NCBI RefSeq assembly: GCF_000378485.1 | Contig: NZ_KB899970.1 | Location: forward strand, 363,681 to 427,680 | Reading direction: 5' to 3' | Source of the DNA: Flavobacterium rivuli WB 3.3-2 = DSM 21788 | Lineage (GTDB): Bacteria; Bacteroidota; Bacteroidia; Flavobacteriales; Flavobacteriaceae | DNA: 64,000 bases | Shown here: one piece after another, positions 48,401 to 56,597 of the stretch | Position numbering within the stretch: the stretch's first letter is position 1 | Layout: the number at the start of each line of letters is the position of its first letter | Translations under genes and position numbers: made by a program | The notes under the pieces: model-generated | What the model was told of the DNA's origin: nothing | The model's database searches: none | The model's input: the letters and a program-made list of their open reading frames with translations, nothing else

Positions 48401-49159
48401 AAGCTCTTTGCGTAATGCAAGTTCGCCACCGTGCGAACCATTGCTCATAAGCGGGTGGTGAATGGCAATAATAATGGTTTTCTCCTGGTTTTTATTAAGC
48501 AGGCTTTCCAGTTCTGTAAAAAGGCCATCGCGGGTTTTAATGTCGCAATCGTCGTTTATGGTGGGGTAATTGTCCCAGTCTTCTATAAACCACTGGCTGT
48601 CTATAGCAATTAGCACAATGCTGTCGTTTATTTTAACATCGGTTATACCACAGCTGTTATCAGGCAAAAAAGAGTGTTTGCCCAACTTTTCTTTTACCAG
48701 CTTTTCTTCTTCTTTAAGGCCTGTAAGGCCGTGGTACCAGTCGTGGTTGCCGGGTATAAAATAGGTTTTACCTTTAAAACCGTCTGCCAGGGCAAGCTGG
48801 CTGTTTAAAGATGCTTCTGCTTCCTTGCGGTCTTCATGGTCCTTAGGCGGCATACCAAGGGGGTATATATTATCACCCAGGTACAGCAGCGAACTATTTT
48901 TGTTTTCTTTTTCTAACTTTTGTTTTATAATGCCAAGCAATTGCTGCGATTGCGGTTGCGTTGCCAGGCCTGCATCGCCCACAAGGTAAAAACGGTGGGC
49001 TACTTCGCTGTTTACCACGCTATCGGCAGGAAATGCAGTGGCTTCTTTACCATACTGGGCGTGGTGCGTTGCACAGGAGGCAAAACAGGCTGTAATGATA
49101 AGACCGATACAAAGTTTAATATTTCTTAATCTATTACGGTTAACCCAAAAGAATTTCAT
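45440..49159 (-). CDS. Metallophosphoesterase / kinase-like / beta-barrel fusion lipoprotein
   Basis: Very long envelope protein of 1239 residues. The lipobox ACFASC is near residue 29. A calcineurin-type phosphoesterase occupies about 55-370 with metal motifs D62 (GDAGLA), GDN 95-97, GNHD 137-140, HH 234-235 and GHDH 310-313. A middle region (about 445-720) is kinase-like: a Gly-rich stretch GRTGGGHQSN, then YVMRGLKKS, LIGDWDRHGDQW (Asp619) and IPRDRDQAF (Asp646). These resemble the IGNxDRH and DNGxxF catalytic motifs of Fam20/HipA-type kinases. The C-terminal 350 residues are a BamA/surface-antigen-type barrel (LGGDNDLRGYRRERF) ending FGF. The ATG is 27 nt from the divergent HD-PycTM gene. 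The kinase assignment is inference from two motifs. Confidence 0.82.
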   Translation of the reverse strand: MKFFWVNRNRLRNIKLCIGLIITACFASCATHHAQYGKEATAFPADSVVNSEVAHRFYLVGDAGLATQPQSQQLLGIIKQKLEKENKNSSLLYLGDNIYPLGMPPKDHEDRKEAEASLNSQLALADGFKGKTYFIPGNHDWYHGLTGLKEEEKLVKEKLGKHSFLPDNSCGITDVKINDSIVLIAIDSQWFIEDWDNYPTINDDCDIKTRDGLFTELESLLNKNQEKTIIIAIHHPLMSNGSHGGELALRKELFPLKYKFPMPVIGSLMNLIRNTGGVVSQDVQSKVYTTLSKRIRALIQDKNNVVIVSGHDHNLQYIRKDNINQIISGSGSKVEAARVKYPEDFSYGGTGYATLEVYKNGLARVSYFKTVPNGEEKIFEKVMLQKPEVVIKQYPDTFPATTQASVYTADMTKKSGFYRFLFGYHYSSYYSKPITVPVVSLDTLHGGLTPGRTGGGHQSNSLRLIDKDGKEYVMRGLKKSATRFLQSVAFKDRYVGDDYENTSTEKFLMDFYTTAHPYTPFIADNLAETAGIFHTNPELYYIPKQNVLKEHNKDFGGELYMVEERPTDEFKNLASFGNPDGIDGTDDVYKNLHKDKKYKIDESAYIKARLFDILIGDWDRHGDQWRWSRYDTKDSIYYKPIPRDRDQAFPKYGGALLTILMQSPPLRYMKPYKDDIGSVKWLARAGYAQDLALITKSGENIWLQEVQELQKSLTDEAIDKAFAELPKEVQDETMETIKANLKKRREKLGKYALEYRKVLLKTVLITGTDKKEKFIINRLPDGVTDIKIYTLKKDAETLVFSQSYNHKQTKEIWIYGLDDDDIFEVTGKPEKPITLRLLGGQNNDTYNVENGKRVKIYDFKSKSNTYAVDNKTQKLLTDDYETNSYDINKPAYNVFAGYPALGYNPDDGVKVGVSINYTVNNFNRRPYSRKHNLKANYFFATKGFELIYRGTFMNIAHKWNFALDARLTSPNFSINYFGYGNDTKNFDDDLSMNYNRVKLQVFKVAPSFFKQGRNGSFMEVQLPFETIEVDGTHNRFVNQPGAIPERLFEHRQYAGIEGTYSFKNYDNASLPAKGMYFYITGGWKTSLDEIERNYPHLESSLNFVHRLTPDEKFVISSTVKTKILLSNDFEFYQGATLGGDNDLRGYRRERFTGKKSFYQSTDLRYTLGRWKSSFVPVTYGIVGGYDYGRVWIEDDRSNKWHQTGGGGFWLNGADVVTARVTYFQGSDGGRLAVGLLFGF

Positions 49160-49186
49160 AATTTGGTGGTGTTAATTTTCCTACCT

Positions 49187-50398
49187 ATGGATGTTGTTGA
49201 AAAAGCCGAGAACTACGTCTTTCATTTATTCAAAGATAAGTTATCTCCCAATTATATTTACCATAATTTTAACCATACTTTACGCGTGGTTAATAACGCA
49301 GGCATTATAGCTAAAGCTGAAGGTATAAACGAAAATGATACTGAGTTATTGGTACTTGCAGCGTGGTTTCATGATACAGGATACTTACAGGGGCCGGAAG
49401 GGCATGAATACCGTGGTAGTATTATGGCACAGGATTTTCTTAAAGAAAATGGTTATCCTGCAGATAAGGCTGCTATTGTTGCACAGCTTATTAAATCTAC
49501 CCAACTGGGATTAGAACCCCAAAATGAGTTGGAAAAAATTATTAAGGATGCCGACTGTTCTCATTTTGCCGACCCTAATTATGTGCATCTGTCAGAACTA
49601 TTGCGTGAAGAATGGAAGAAAACGCAGGGCAGGTATTTTAGCGACCTTGAATGGGCTATGGGGAACAGGAAAGTTTTACTGCAAAACCACCGCTTTTTTA
49701 CCGAATATGGCAAAACTGTTTTACAGCCGCTTAAAGAAATAAATATTGCCCAGCTACAAGAAGTTATTGAGGGATTACAATCGCAGGCCGCAGAAGATAT
49801 TGAAGAAGTGAAAGAGAAAAAAGATAAGAAGAAAAAGAAAGAAAAAGAAAAGCATGACAAGCAGGAACGGCCCGACAGGGGTATAGATACCATGTTTAGG
49901 GTTACGCTTAACAACCATACCCGTCTTAGCGAAATTGCCGATAGTAAGGCAAATATACTGCTGTCTGTAAATGCTATTATAATATCTATTGCATTAAGCT
50001 CGCTTATACCTAAGCTTGATGCGCCTGCTAATTCTCACCTTATTGTGCCCACATTTGTTATGATGCTGTTTAGCACAACCAGTATAGTGTTTGCCATATT
50101 ATCTACAAGGCCCAAGGTTACAACCGGCACTTTTACCCGTAAGGATATAGAAGACCGCAAGGTTAACCTATTGTTCTTTGGGAACTTTTATAAAATGCCA
50201 ATGGAAGAGTATGAGTGGGCAATAAACGACATGATGAAGGATCGTGACTACCTGTACAATGCCATGATAAAAGACCTTTACCTTTTAGGTAAAGTACTTA
50301 ACCGTAAGTATAACCTGCTGCGCATTACCTATAATATTTTTATGTTTGGCATTGTAATATCTGTAGCTGCATTTGTATATGCTTTTATGAATAATTAA
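49187..50398 (+). CDS. HD-domain phosphohydrolase fused to PycTM (DUF5706) membrane domain
   Basis: Protein of 403 residues. The N-terminal HD domain (about 1-190) has metal ligands H30 (YHNFNHTLRV), H62-D63 (AAWFHDTGYL) and Asp in KDADCSHF at about 121-123. A highly charged Lys/Glu linker (205-228, KKDKKKKKEKEKHDK) follows. The C-terminal Pycsar-effector-type transmembrane domain (about 233-403; LNNHTRLSEIADSKANILLSVNAIIIS) has helices near 257-276, 288-308 and 382-400. The start is ATG 49187; a TTG at 49163 would crowd the divergent gene. The PycTM fold is known as the membrane-disrupting effector of Pycsar anti-phage systems. No pyrimidine cyclase gene is adjacent, and HD-fused versions are widespread chromosomal genes in Bacteroidota, so a housekeeping or nucleotide-signalling role is as likely as defence. 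Confidence 0.88.
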   Translation: MDVVEKAENYVFHLFKDKLSPNYIYHNFNHTLRVVNNAGIIAKAEGINENDTELLVLAAWFHDTGYLQGPEGHEYRGSIMAQDFLKENGYPADKAAIVAQLIKSTQLGLEPQNELEKIIKDADCSHFADPNYVHLSELLREEWKKTQGRYFSDLEWAMGNRKVLLQNHRFFTEYGKTVLQPLKEINIAQLQEVIEGLQSQAAEDIEEVKEKKDKKKKKEKEKHDKQERPDRGIDTMFRVTLNNHTRLSEIADSKANILLSVNAIIISIALSSLIPKLDAPANSHLIVPTFVMMLFSTTSIVFAILSTRPKVTTGTFTRKDIEDRKVNLLFFGNFYKMPMEEYEWAINDMMKDRDYLYNAMIKDLYLLGKVLNRKYNLLRITYNIFMFGIVISVAAFVYAFMNN

Positions 50399-50405
50399 TT
50401 TAAAC

Positions 50406-50455
50406 TATATAAAACAACAACGGCAGCTACAAAGCTGCCGTTGTTGTTTTATATA
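50406..50455. terminator. Very strong bidirectional terminator
   Basis: Perfect 22-bp stem (50406-50427 with 50434-50455) around a 6-nt TACAAA loop, GC-rich at the top (GGCAGC/GCTGCC) and A/T-rich at the base with T runs on both strands. It serves the convergent HD-PycTM and GAF genes. Confidence 0.9.
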
Positions 50456-50462
50456 AGTAATG

Positions 50463-52844
50463 TTATTCTTTATGTTGTAATTCTTTTAAAAGGTCGTCAT
50501 AGCTGTAAGTGCCTTCGGGCCTTTGGTTATTATTATAGGTTACTGCAACACGCAATGCTTTTAATCCGGTTACACCCTGCAGGTCTTCTACATCAAAACT
50601 TTCTATTACATTGCCCAGCATGTTTTTATGCTGTAGCAACTGTATGTACCTGCGGTACTCCATCTCTTCTTTTTTCTGGGTATATACAATGGTTATCTTG
50701 TTTTTTTGTGTAATACGCTCGTTTGTACCTTTTATATTCGATTTATCGATGCGTTTTTTAACTACCTCATAACGAGCGTTATAAGTGCCGTCTACATCAA
50801 AGCGCTTTTCATCCATACGGAAACGTATAGATATTGGTGTGCTAAATACCAGTATAAGCGATGTTACATCAAGCTCATAAGGCAGTGTAGGCTTAAGCTT
50901 ATAGTATTCATTCTCCATTTCGCACATAGCCTGTAATTGCCATAACCTAAGGTTATTCAGGTAAAGCGGGTTATAAGCATGCTTAGGCGATATAGATGCC
51001 CCAATATAAAGGTTGTGCTCTACACCATCGGTTTTAAAACGCTCGTAGTAATGTGGAAAAAATGCCTGTGCTTCCTTCTGCTTTTCATCGAGCACGGCAG
51101 CCAGCTGCTTGTTTATTATAGAAAGTGTATCGTCAAAATCCTTGCGGCTTTCGTAAACCATTTTTACTTTAGAATCAAGCGTTCCAAAGTAATCGGCAAT
51201 TTTTTGGTGAATTTCACTATTTGCCGAATCAAAGTGTTGTAAAACAGGGTGCACTTCGTTTATAATGTAGTTTTGTATCGTAGCTTCGGTATCTGCTTTT
51301 AGCTCTTTGCCCAGCCCTTCCTCAATATTTTCAAGCTCATAAATGTGCTGCTCTATAAGAGGCAGTTTTTCCTGTTTAAAAATAAACCTGAACAGGCCAA
51401 GCAGTTTATCTGTTTGTAAAATAAGGTCTTTCTCTGTAGAGTCGTTCCTCGCGGTAGACGATCCTTTTACATCTATCTGCCCATACAGCGGATATACTTC
51501 TTTAAAAACAATTTCTTTAAATGCCTGATTATTGTTTTTAGAGTGTACATGCGCCAAGGCTTCTTCCCTAAATTTCCAGTACACGCTGTGGTGTATGGCA
51601 GTATATTCGTTTTGGATAATTGCATCTACCTCATTTTGCAGTTCAGAGTAATAACGCTCTATGGTATCTGTAAGAAAAGGCAATACATAAGCAAGTTTAA
51701 TAGCATTAATGCTGTTAAGCTCTTTAGGGCGCGACGAAACCAGCTCTATAAAACCATAAAACTTTTCGTTTTTAATAATAGGGGCAAGTATACAGCTCCT
51801 TATATCCTGAGACAGCAGGTGTCCTGCAAATGCTGTATCATCCGGATGTTCCTGTATAAATAGCTCAACATCGCTGATAATTATATATTTGCGTTCATCT
51901 ATAAGCTGTTGTAATGTAGAGGTGCAAAACATGGTGCCACAATTCATTTCCTTGTTTCCTACTAAAATATGGCTTTTAATATCTTTAAAAGGCGCAATTT
52001 TAAATACGTTATCCTCAACATTTATTTCGGTAAAGCCTATTTTAAGATCGGAAATCCTGTAGATACTGCGAAAGATATTTTCAAAGTTGGCCTTTTTAAC
52101 TTCTTTAAGCTCGTCACTTACAAGCAGGCTGCTCTTAAGGTTAGAAATAGCACTCTCTGTAGTAGCATCAAATAATGATACTATACCAAAACCTTTAGAT
52201 ATCCAGCTGCCTTCAGGGAATTTTTCTTTCCACAGGTCAAGGTTATCAAAATTATCTATCAGTTTGCTAATGTCTTCGGGAGTAAGAGAAACTGCTTTAT
52301 CTGTAGGTATAAAATCAAGAAAGTCGCCGTTGTATAATATGCGGTAATGTTTCATTATACCATCAGCATCAGGTATATCATAAAACAGGGGCTTACTAAT
52401 ATCAAGATGGCAACCGTAGTGGTCATTAAGTATCAGGCAACAACAAAACACGTAAAATTGATGGTCATCAAAATTACGAATTTCCATATCAAAATCTTCT
52501 CCTGCGTTTGCAAGTATTTTTTTAAACCGTGCAGTGTGGTTAAATGTAAAGTTAAAAAAGGGTATTGCGGCAGCTTTAATTTCGTTATTGGTAAGTGCCG
52601 TAGGGAAAAGGTCGGCCAGTAAATTCCTTATTAACTGTTCGTGTTTATCAAGCAATGATAAATCTGTAATACCATCGCGTAGTTCAGGATAGGGCGCGGT
52701 ATGGCGTAGTAGTGCCTTTGCATAATCGGAGCGGTAATCAACGTCAGATTCTGCTATCTCTTCTAATGCTTCCAATACTTTATGAAAAGATATTTTAGCA
52801 ATTAAAGGGCCTCTTATATTTTGTTCATCTTCCATCATCTTCAT
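50463..52844 (-). CDS. Large GAF-domain protein of unknown function
   Basis: Cytosolic protein of 793 residues starting MKMMEDEQNIRGPLIAKISF. The frame is open to 52886, but a consensus -7 box (TATCTTTG on the minus strand, 52868-52861) lies between the two candidate starts, so the ATG at 52844 is chosen. Central residues (about 240-400 of this form) read as a GAF-like sensor (ISDVELFIQEHPDDTAFAGHLLSQDIRSCILAPIIKNEKFYGFIELVSSRP). The rest is helical and coiled, with no kinase, cyclase or DNA-binding motif I can identify. The C-terminal part has YNARYEVVKKRIDKSNIKGTNERITQ. It converges on the HD-PycTM gene. Function unknown. Confidence 0.85.
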   Translation of the reverse strand: MKMMEDEQNIRGPLIAKISFHKVLEALEEIAESDVDYRSDYAKALLRHTAPYPELRDGITDLSLLDKHEQLIRNLLADLFPTALTNNEIKAAAIPFFNFTFNHTARFKKILANAGEDFDMEIRNFDDHQFYVFCCCLILNDHYGCHLDISKPLFYDIPDADGIMKHYRILYNGDFLDFIPTDKAVSLTPEDISKLIDNFDNLDLWKEKFPEGSWISKGFGIVSLFDATTESAISNLKSSLLVSDELKEVKKANFENIFRSIYRISDLKIGFTEINVEDNVFKIAPFKDIKSHILVGNKEMNCGTMFCTSTLQQLIDERKYIIISDVELFIQEHPDDTAFAGHLLSQDIRSCILAPIIKNEKFYGFIELVSSRPKELNSINAIKLAYVLPFLTDTIERYYSELQNEVDAIIQNEYTAIHHSVYWKFREEALAHVHSKNNNQAFKEIVFKEVYPLYGQIDVKGSSTARNDSTEKDLILQTDKLLGLFRFIFKQEKLPLIEQHIYELENIEEGLGKELKADTEATIQNYIINEVHPVLQHFDSANSEIHQKIADYFGTLDSKVKMVYESRKDFDDTLSIINKQLAAVLDEKQKEAQAFFPHYYERFKTDGVEHNLYIGASISPKHAYNPLYLNNLRLWQLQAMCEMENEYYKLKPTLPYELDVTSLILVFSTPISIRFRMDEKRFDVDGTYNARYEVVKKRIDKSNIKGTNERITQKNKITIVYTQKKEEMEYRRYIQLLQHKNMLGNVIESFDVEDLQGVTGLKALRVAVTYNNNQRPEGTYSYDDLLKELQHKE

Positions 52845-52860
52845 AAGATTATTCAGGCTA

Positions 52861-52868
52861 CAAAGATA
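52861..52868 (-). promoter_or_regulatory. -7 box of the GAF gene
   Basis: TATCTTTG on the minus strand matches TAnnTTTG. It lies 16 nt upstream of ATG 52844 and inside the longer open frame, which decides the start. Confidence 0.5.
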
Positions 52869-52971
52869 CAACAAATTAACATTCACGATACTTAAGGTAT
52901 ATAATGTTATAGTAGTTGTACAAATTATAATAACACATTTATTGTTAATATAATTTGTGTTAATTTGCGGT

Positions 52972-53862
52972 ATGAACCAACCTGTTTATCTCGATTTGCC
53001 TAATAATATTCGGCTCACTGTTAAGCGCGAAGACCTGTTGCACCCGCATATTTCTGGAAATAAATTCCGGAAATTGAAATATAACATACTTCAGGCAAAA
53101 GCAAATGGTGCTTCGTGCCTGTTAACATTTGGCGGGGCGTTCAGCAACCATATTGCAGCAACGGCAGCCGCCGGAAAGGAATACGGTTTTAACACTATTG
53201 GCATAATTCGAGGCGAAGAGTTGGCCCATAAAATTAATGAAAACGCTACCTTGTCTTTCGCCCGAAGTTGTGGTATGCAGCTTGAATTTATTACCCGTGA
53301 AGCCTACCGTTATAAAACCGACACTTTATACATTGAAAGCCTGAAAAAGCAATTTGGCGATTTTTATCTGGTGCCCGAAGGCGGTACAAATGCACTCGCG
53401 GTAAAAGGCTGCGAAGAGATATTAAATAGCGATGATGCAGCCTTTACCCATGTTTGCTGCGCAGTGGGCACGGGTGGCACTATATCAGGAATCATCAATT
53501 CGGCACTGCCGCACCAAAAAGTAATTGGGTTTCCGGCGTTAAAAGGTGCAGGATTATCCGATGATATTTGTAAATTTGCGCGAAAGGGCAATTGGGAACT
53601 GGCAGAAGCCTATCACTTTGGGGGTTACGGTAAAGTAACACCGGAGCTAATAGCTTTTATGAATCATTTTTTTGATACTACCGGTATCCTTTTAGACCCT
53701 GTATATACGGGAAAGTTGTTTTTTGGCGTTATAGACCTTGTTAATCAGGGTTATTTTTCTCAAAATTCTGATATATTGCTTATTCACACCGGTGGTTTGC
53801 AGGGTATAGCAGGAATGAACAGGGAACTAATGCGGAAAAAACTACCCACAATTAAAACGTGA
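52972..53862 (+). CDS. PLP-dependent ACC deaminase / D-cysteine desulfhydrase family enzyme
   Basis: Cytosolic pyridoxal-phosphate enzyme of 296 residues of the tryptophan-synthase-beta fold. MNQPVYLDLPNNIRLTVKREDLLHPHISGNKFRKLKYN carries the PLP lysine in SGNKFRK. FGGAFSNHIAATAAAGKEYGF and the phosphate-binding CAVGTGGTISGI follow, then LLIHTGGLQG. The family includes 1-aminocyclopropane-1-carboxylate deaminases and D-cysteine desulfhydrases; motifs seen do not settle which. The ATG at 52972 is preferred over 52957. It opens a three-gene operon with a LysM/glucosaminidase gene and hemL (gaps of 4 nt). Confidence 0.88.
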   Translation: MNQPVYLDLPNNIRLTVKREDLLHPHISGNKFRKLKYNILQAKANGASCLLTFGGAFSNHIAATAAAGKEYGFNTIGIIRGEELAHKINENATLSFARSCGMQLEFITREAYRYKTDTLYIESLKKQFGDFYLVPEGGTNALAVKGCEEILNSDDAAFTHVCCAVGTGGTISGIINSALPHQKVIGFPALKGAGLSDDICKFARKGNWELAEAYHFGGYGKVTPELIAFMNHFFDTTGILLDPVYTGKLFFGVIDLVNQGYFSQNSDILLIHTGGLQGIAGMNRELMRKKLPTIKT

Positions 53863-53866
53863 GAGC

Positions 53867-54784
53867 ATGCTTAAAAAAATTGTAGCTTTTGTTTTGCTGG
53901 GCCTTATAATGGGCTGCGGCAGTACTAAACCAAAAATTCAGACTACAAAAAATGGTGTTGTAAAAAACAGGACACCTAAAAAATCAAAAACATCTAAAAC
54001 TGCAACTGCCGGTAGCGAAACGCGCTCGTCGGAGGTGCTGGAATCTACCTCTAAAACCATGGTATATTCAGACCAGGTTAAAGAGTATGTGTCAAAATAC
54101 GATTATGTTGCTAAAAACAACATGAAAAAGTATGGTATACCGGCAAGTATTATATTGGCACAGGGAATCTTAGAGTCTGGAGCGGGCAGGGGTACACTAT
54201 GTGTTAATGCCAACAACCACTTTGGTATAAAATGCCACAATGACTGGACCGGAGATAAGGTATATCATGATGATGACTCTGAACAGGAGTGTTTCCGTAA
54301 ATACAAATTAGCGTCAGAGTCTTTTGATGATCACTCGCTGTTCCTTACTTCGAGGGGTCGTTATGCTACTTTGTTCAAGCTCGAAAAAGATGACTATAAA
54401 GCATGGGCTAAAGGTTTAAGGGCGGCTGGTTATGCTACAGACCCTAAATATCCGGAAAAACTTATTGGCCTCATAGAGCGTTACGACCTTGCTAAATATG
54501 ATGCTGAGGTTTTAGGTAATGATTATACTCCGGCACCTAAACCGGTGGCAGAGCCTAAGCCAACGCCTGCGGTTGTAAGTACAACTAAACCTGCACCAAC
54601 AGCGCAGGAGCCCTCAAAAGGCACAAATACTCCGGTAGCAGCAGCAGGATCTTATACGGTTCTTAAAGGTGATACCCTGTATTCTATATCTAAAAAAAAT
54701 AATATGACCGTAGATGAGCTTATCCAGTTAAACGGCTTGTCGGGCAATGCAATATCCATTGGCCAGGTACTAAAAGTAAAATAA
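53867..54784 (+). CDS. Glucosaminidase lipoprotein with LysM domain
   Basis: Envelope peptidoglycan hydrolase of 305 residues. Lipobox LIMGC near residue 17. A Lys/Thr-rich linker (about 20-65) is followed by an N-acetylglucosaminidase (FlgJ/LytG-like) domain at about 68-205: [20 protein letters not shown] with catalytic Glu, [21 protein letters not shown] and [12 protein letters not shown] Pro-rich spacer (about 220-255) precedes one LysM repeat ([29 protein letters not shown]...IGQVLKVK). It cleaves the glycan backbone in cell-wall remodelling. It is followed after 4 nt by hemL; the same three-gene order is familiar from other Flavobacterium genomes (recalled). Confidence 0.93.
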   Translation: MLKKIVAFVLLGLIMGCGSTKPKIQTTKNGVVKNRTPKKSKTSKTATAGSETRSSEVLESTSKTMVYSDQVKEYVSKYDYVAKNNMKKYGIPASIILAQGILESGAGRGTLCVNANNHFGIKCHNDWTGDKVYHDDDSEQECFRKYKLASESFDDHSLFLTSRGRYATLFKLEKDDYKAWAKGLRAAGYATDPKYPEKLIGLIERYDLAKYDAEVLGNDYTPAPKPVAEPKPTPAVVSTTKPAPTAQEPSKGTNTPVAAAGSYTVLKGDTLYSISKKNNMTVDELIQLNGLSGNAISIGQVLKVK

Positions 54785-54788
54785 AACA

Positions 54789-56075
54789 ATGATATATCAA
54801 CGTAGCAGCCAACTCTTTGCCGAAGCAGAAAAAGTAATTCCCGGAGGTGTAAACTCTCCGGTACGCGCTTTTAAATCGGTAGGAGGGACTCCCATATTTA
54901 TTAAAGAAGCTAAAGGGCCGTATTTGTATGACGAAGACGGTAATCGCTACATAGACTACATTAACTCATGGGGGCCTATGATATTAGGCCATGCTTACGA
55001 GCCTGTAGTAAATGCTATTGTAGAAAGGGCAAAAAAGGGAACCTCTTTTGGTGCGCCTACCGCCCTTGAAACTGAGATTGCTGCACTTGCAGTTAGCATG
55101 GTGCCTAATATAGATAAAATACGTTTTGTAAACTCGGGTACAGAGGCCTGCATGAGCGCTGTACGACTGGCGAGGGGCTTTACAAACCGCGAAAAAATTA
55201 TAAAATTTGCCGGTTGTTACCATGGCCATTCCGACTCGTTCCTTATACAGGCGGGTAGCGGTGCGGTAACCTTTGGGTCGCCTAATAGCCCCGGCGTAAC
55301 ACAGGGCACGGCTAAAGATACGTTGCTGGCTACCTACAACGACCTGCAAAATGTAAACGACCTGTTTACTGCAAACCCTAATGAAATTGCTGCCATAATA
55401 ATAGAGCCTGTTGCGGGCAATATGGGCTGCATACCACCGGCTGAAGGTTTTCTTGAAGCCTTGCGCGAACTATGTGATGTTAATGGCACATTATTGATAT
55501 TTGATGAGGTAATGACAGGCTTCAGGCTTGCAAAAGGTGGTGCACAGGAACTTTATAATGTAAAAGCAGATATCGTGGCTTTTGGCAAAGTAATAGGCGG
55601 AGGGCTGCCTGTAGGTGCCTTTGCTGCCCGTAACGAGATCATGAATTACCTTGCGCCCGTAGGGCCTGTATACCAGGCAGGAACATTGTCGGGCAATCCG
55701 CTGGCTATGGCTGCGGGGTTAGAAATGCTTAAGGCATTAAATAACGATGCTGCAATTTTTGAGAGGCTCGAAGAAAAAACGGCTTACTTAGAAAACGGAA
55801 TACGTAAAATTCTGGAAGCTAAAAATATTGGCTATACCATTAATCGTATGGGGTCTATGATATCGGTTCATTTTGATGCCAACCCTGTGACCGATTTTAA
55901 ATCGGCAGCAAAGGGAGATAACGAAACTTTTAAAAAGTTCTTTCATGGCCTGCTTAACGAGGGTGTTTATATAGCACCATCGGCATATGAAACATGGTTT
56001 ATTACCGATGCACTAATGTATGATGATCTTGATTTTACATTAAATGCTATTGATAAGGTAGCTTCGGCGTTATAA
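54789..56075 (+). CDS. hemL: Glutamate-1-semialdehyde 2,1-aminomutase
   Basis: PLP enzyme of the C5 haem pathway that turns glutamate-1-semialdehyde into 5-aminolevulinate. It has 428 residues: [24 protein letters not shown] start, [39 protein letters not shown] and the PLP lysine in [14 protein letters not shown]. All motifs are intact. Last gene of the operon that starts at 52972, ending in a terminator. Confidence 0.98.
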   Translation: MIYQRSSQLFAEAEKVIPGGVNSPVRAFKSVGGTPIFIKEAKGPYLYDEDGNRYIDYINSWGPMILGHAYEPVVNAIVERAKKGTSFGAPTALETEIAALAVSMVPNIDKIRFVNSGTEACMSAVRLARGFTNREKIIKFAGCYHGHSDSFLIQAGSGAVTFGSPNSPGVTQGTAKDTLLATYNDLQNVNDLFTANPNEIAAIIIEPVAGNMGCIPPAEGFLEALRELCDVNGTLLIFDEVMTGFRLAKGGAQELYNVKADIVAFGKVIGGGLPVGAFAARNEIMNYLAPVGPVYQAGTLSGNPLAMAAGLEMLKALNNDAAIFERLEEKTAYLENGIRKILEAKNIGYTINRMGSMISVHFDANPVTDFKSAAKGDNETFKKFFHGLLNEGVYIAPSAYETWFITDALMYDDLDFTLNAIDKVASAL

Positions 56076-56096
56076 AATTGTACAAGGTTAAAATGC

Positions 56097-56125
56097 AAAA
56101 AGCTCCCAATTTGGGAGCTTTTTTT
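56097..56125. terminator. Bidirectional terminator after hemL
   Basis: Stem AAAGCTCCCAA / TTGGGAGCTTT with T runs on both strands, between convergent genes. Confidence 0.9.
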
Positions 56126-56146
56126 GTATAAGGTATAAAGCTTATC

Positions 56147-56518
56147 TTAGTTTGTAAGCTGGGTAAGCGTTTTTTTGTTAGCATCCAGTTTAGCCATTTG
56201 ATCTGGTGTTAAAGAAGCTCTTAGTTTAGCATCTATACTGTTTAAAAGTACTTTTTTCTGATCCGGAGTAAGTGCTTTTTTAAGCTCGCGGTGTTTGTAT
56301 TCAAACAGGCCTTTAAAGTTTTGTTTCTCTACATCATTAAGAGTCACAACTTTTGTAAGGGCAGTAAGATCTTTAGTAGCAGCCTGTTCTACAACAGGGT
56401 CTTTAGCAACAGCTTGTACACCTGTAGTAGGCGATTTTACAGAAACCCTTTTTTGCTGGGCATTTGCAGTAAAGCCAAAACCAAGCATAACGACCAAAAT
56501 GGCGATTATTTTTTTCAT
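56147..56518 (-). CDS. Small exported helical protein with LTPDQ repeats
   Basis: Secreted or periplasmic protein of 123 residues. Signal peptide MKKIIAILVVMLGFGFTANAQ. The mature part is helical with two copies of LTPDQ (ALTPDQKKVLLNSIDAKLRASLTPDQMAKLDANKK), the LTxxQ pattern of Spy/CpxP/ZraP-like proteins. It might act as a periplasmic chaperone or metal-responsive protein. Promoter TTTG-N19-TAGATTTG lies 30 nt upstream. A related gene (56598-57056) lies next to it on the same strand. Confidence 0.72.
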   Translation of the reverse strand: MKKIIAILVVMLGFGFTANAQQKRVSVKSPTTGVQAVAKDPVVEQAATKDLTALTKVVTLNDVEKQNFKGLFEYKHRELKKALTPDQKKVLLNSIDAKLRASLTPDQMAKLDANKKTLTQLTN

Positions 56519-56548
56519 GATAGCAATTGATTTAATTATTTATAAAGT

Positions 56549-56579
56549 CAAATCTACTTAATTTACAAAACATCACAAA
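56549..56579 (-). promoter_or_regulatory. Promoter of the LTPDQ-repeat protein gene
   Basis: On the minus strand TTTG (56579-56576), 19 nt, TAGATTTG (56556-56549): exact to the Bacteroidota consensus. Confidence 0.7.
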
Positions 56580-56597
56580 ACTTTAACACTAAAAATA

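Noticed and set aside
49187..52844. Complete Pycsar anti-phage system
   Set aside because: The PycTM domain is present but neither neighbour contains a nucleotide cyclase; the GAF protein has no cyclase motif and is convergent.
52930..52971. Promoter for the PLP-enzyme operon at TAATTTG
   Set aside because: Two TAATTTG sequences miss one base of the TAnnTTTG consensus and the -33 element is ambiguous, so no promoter is annotated.
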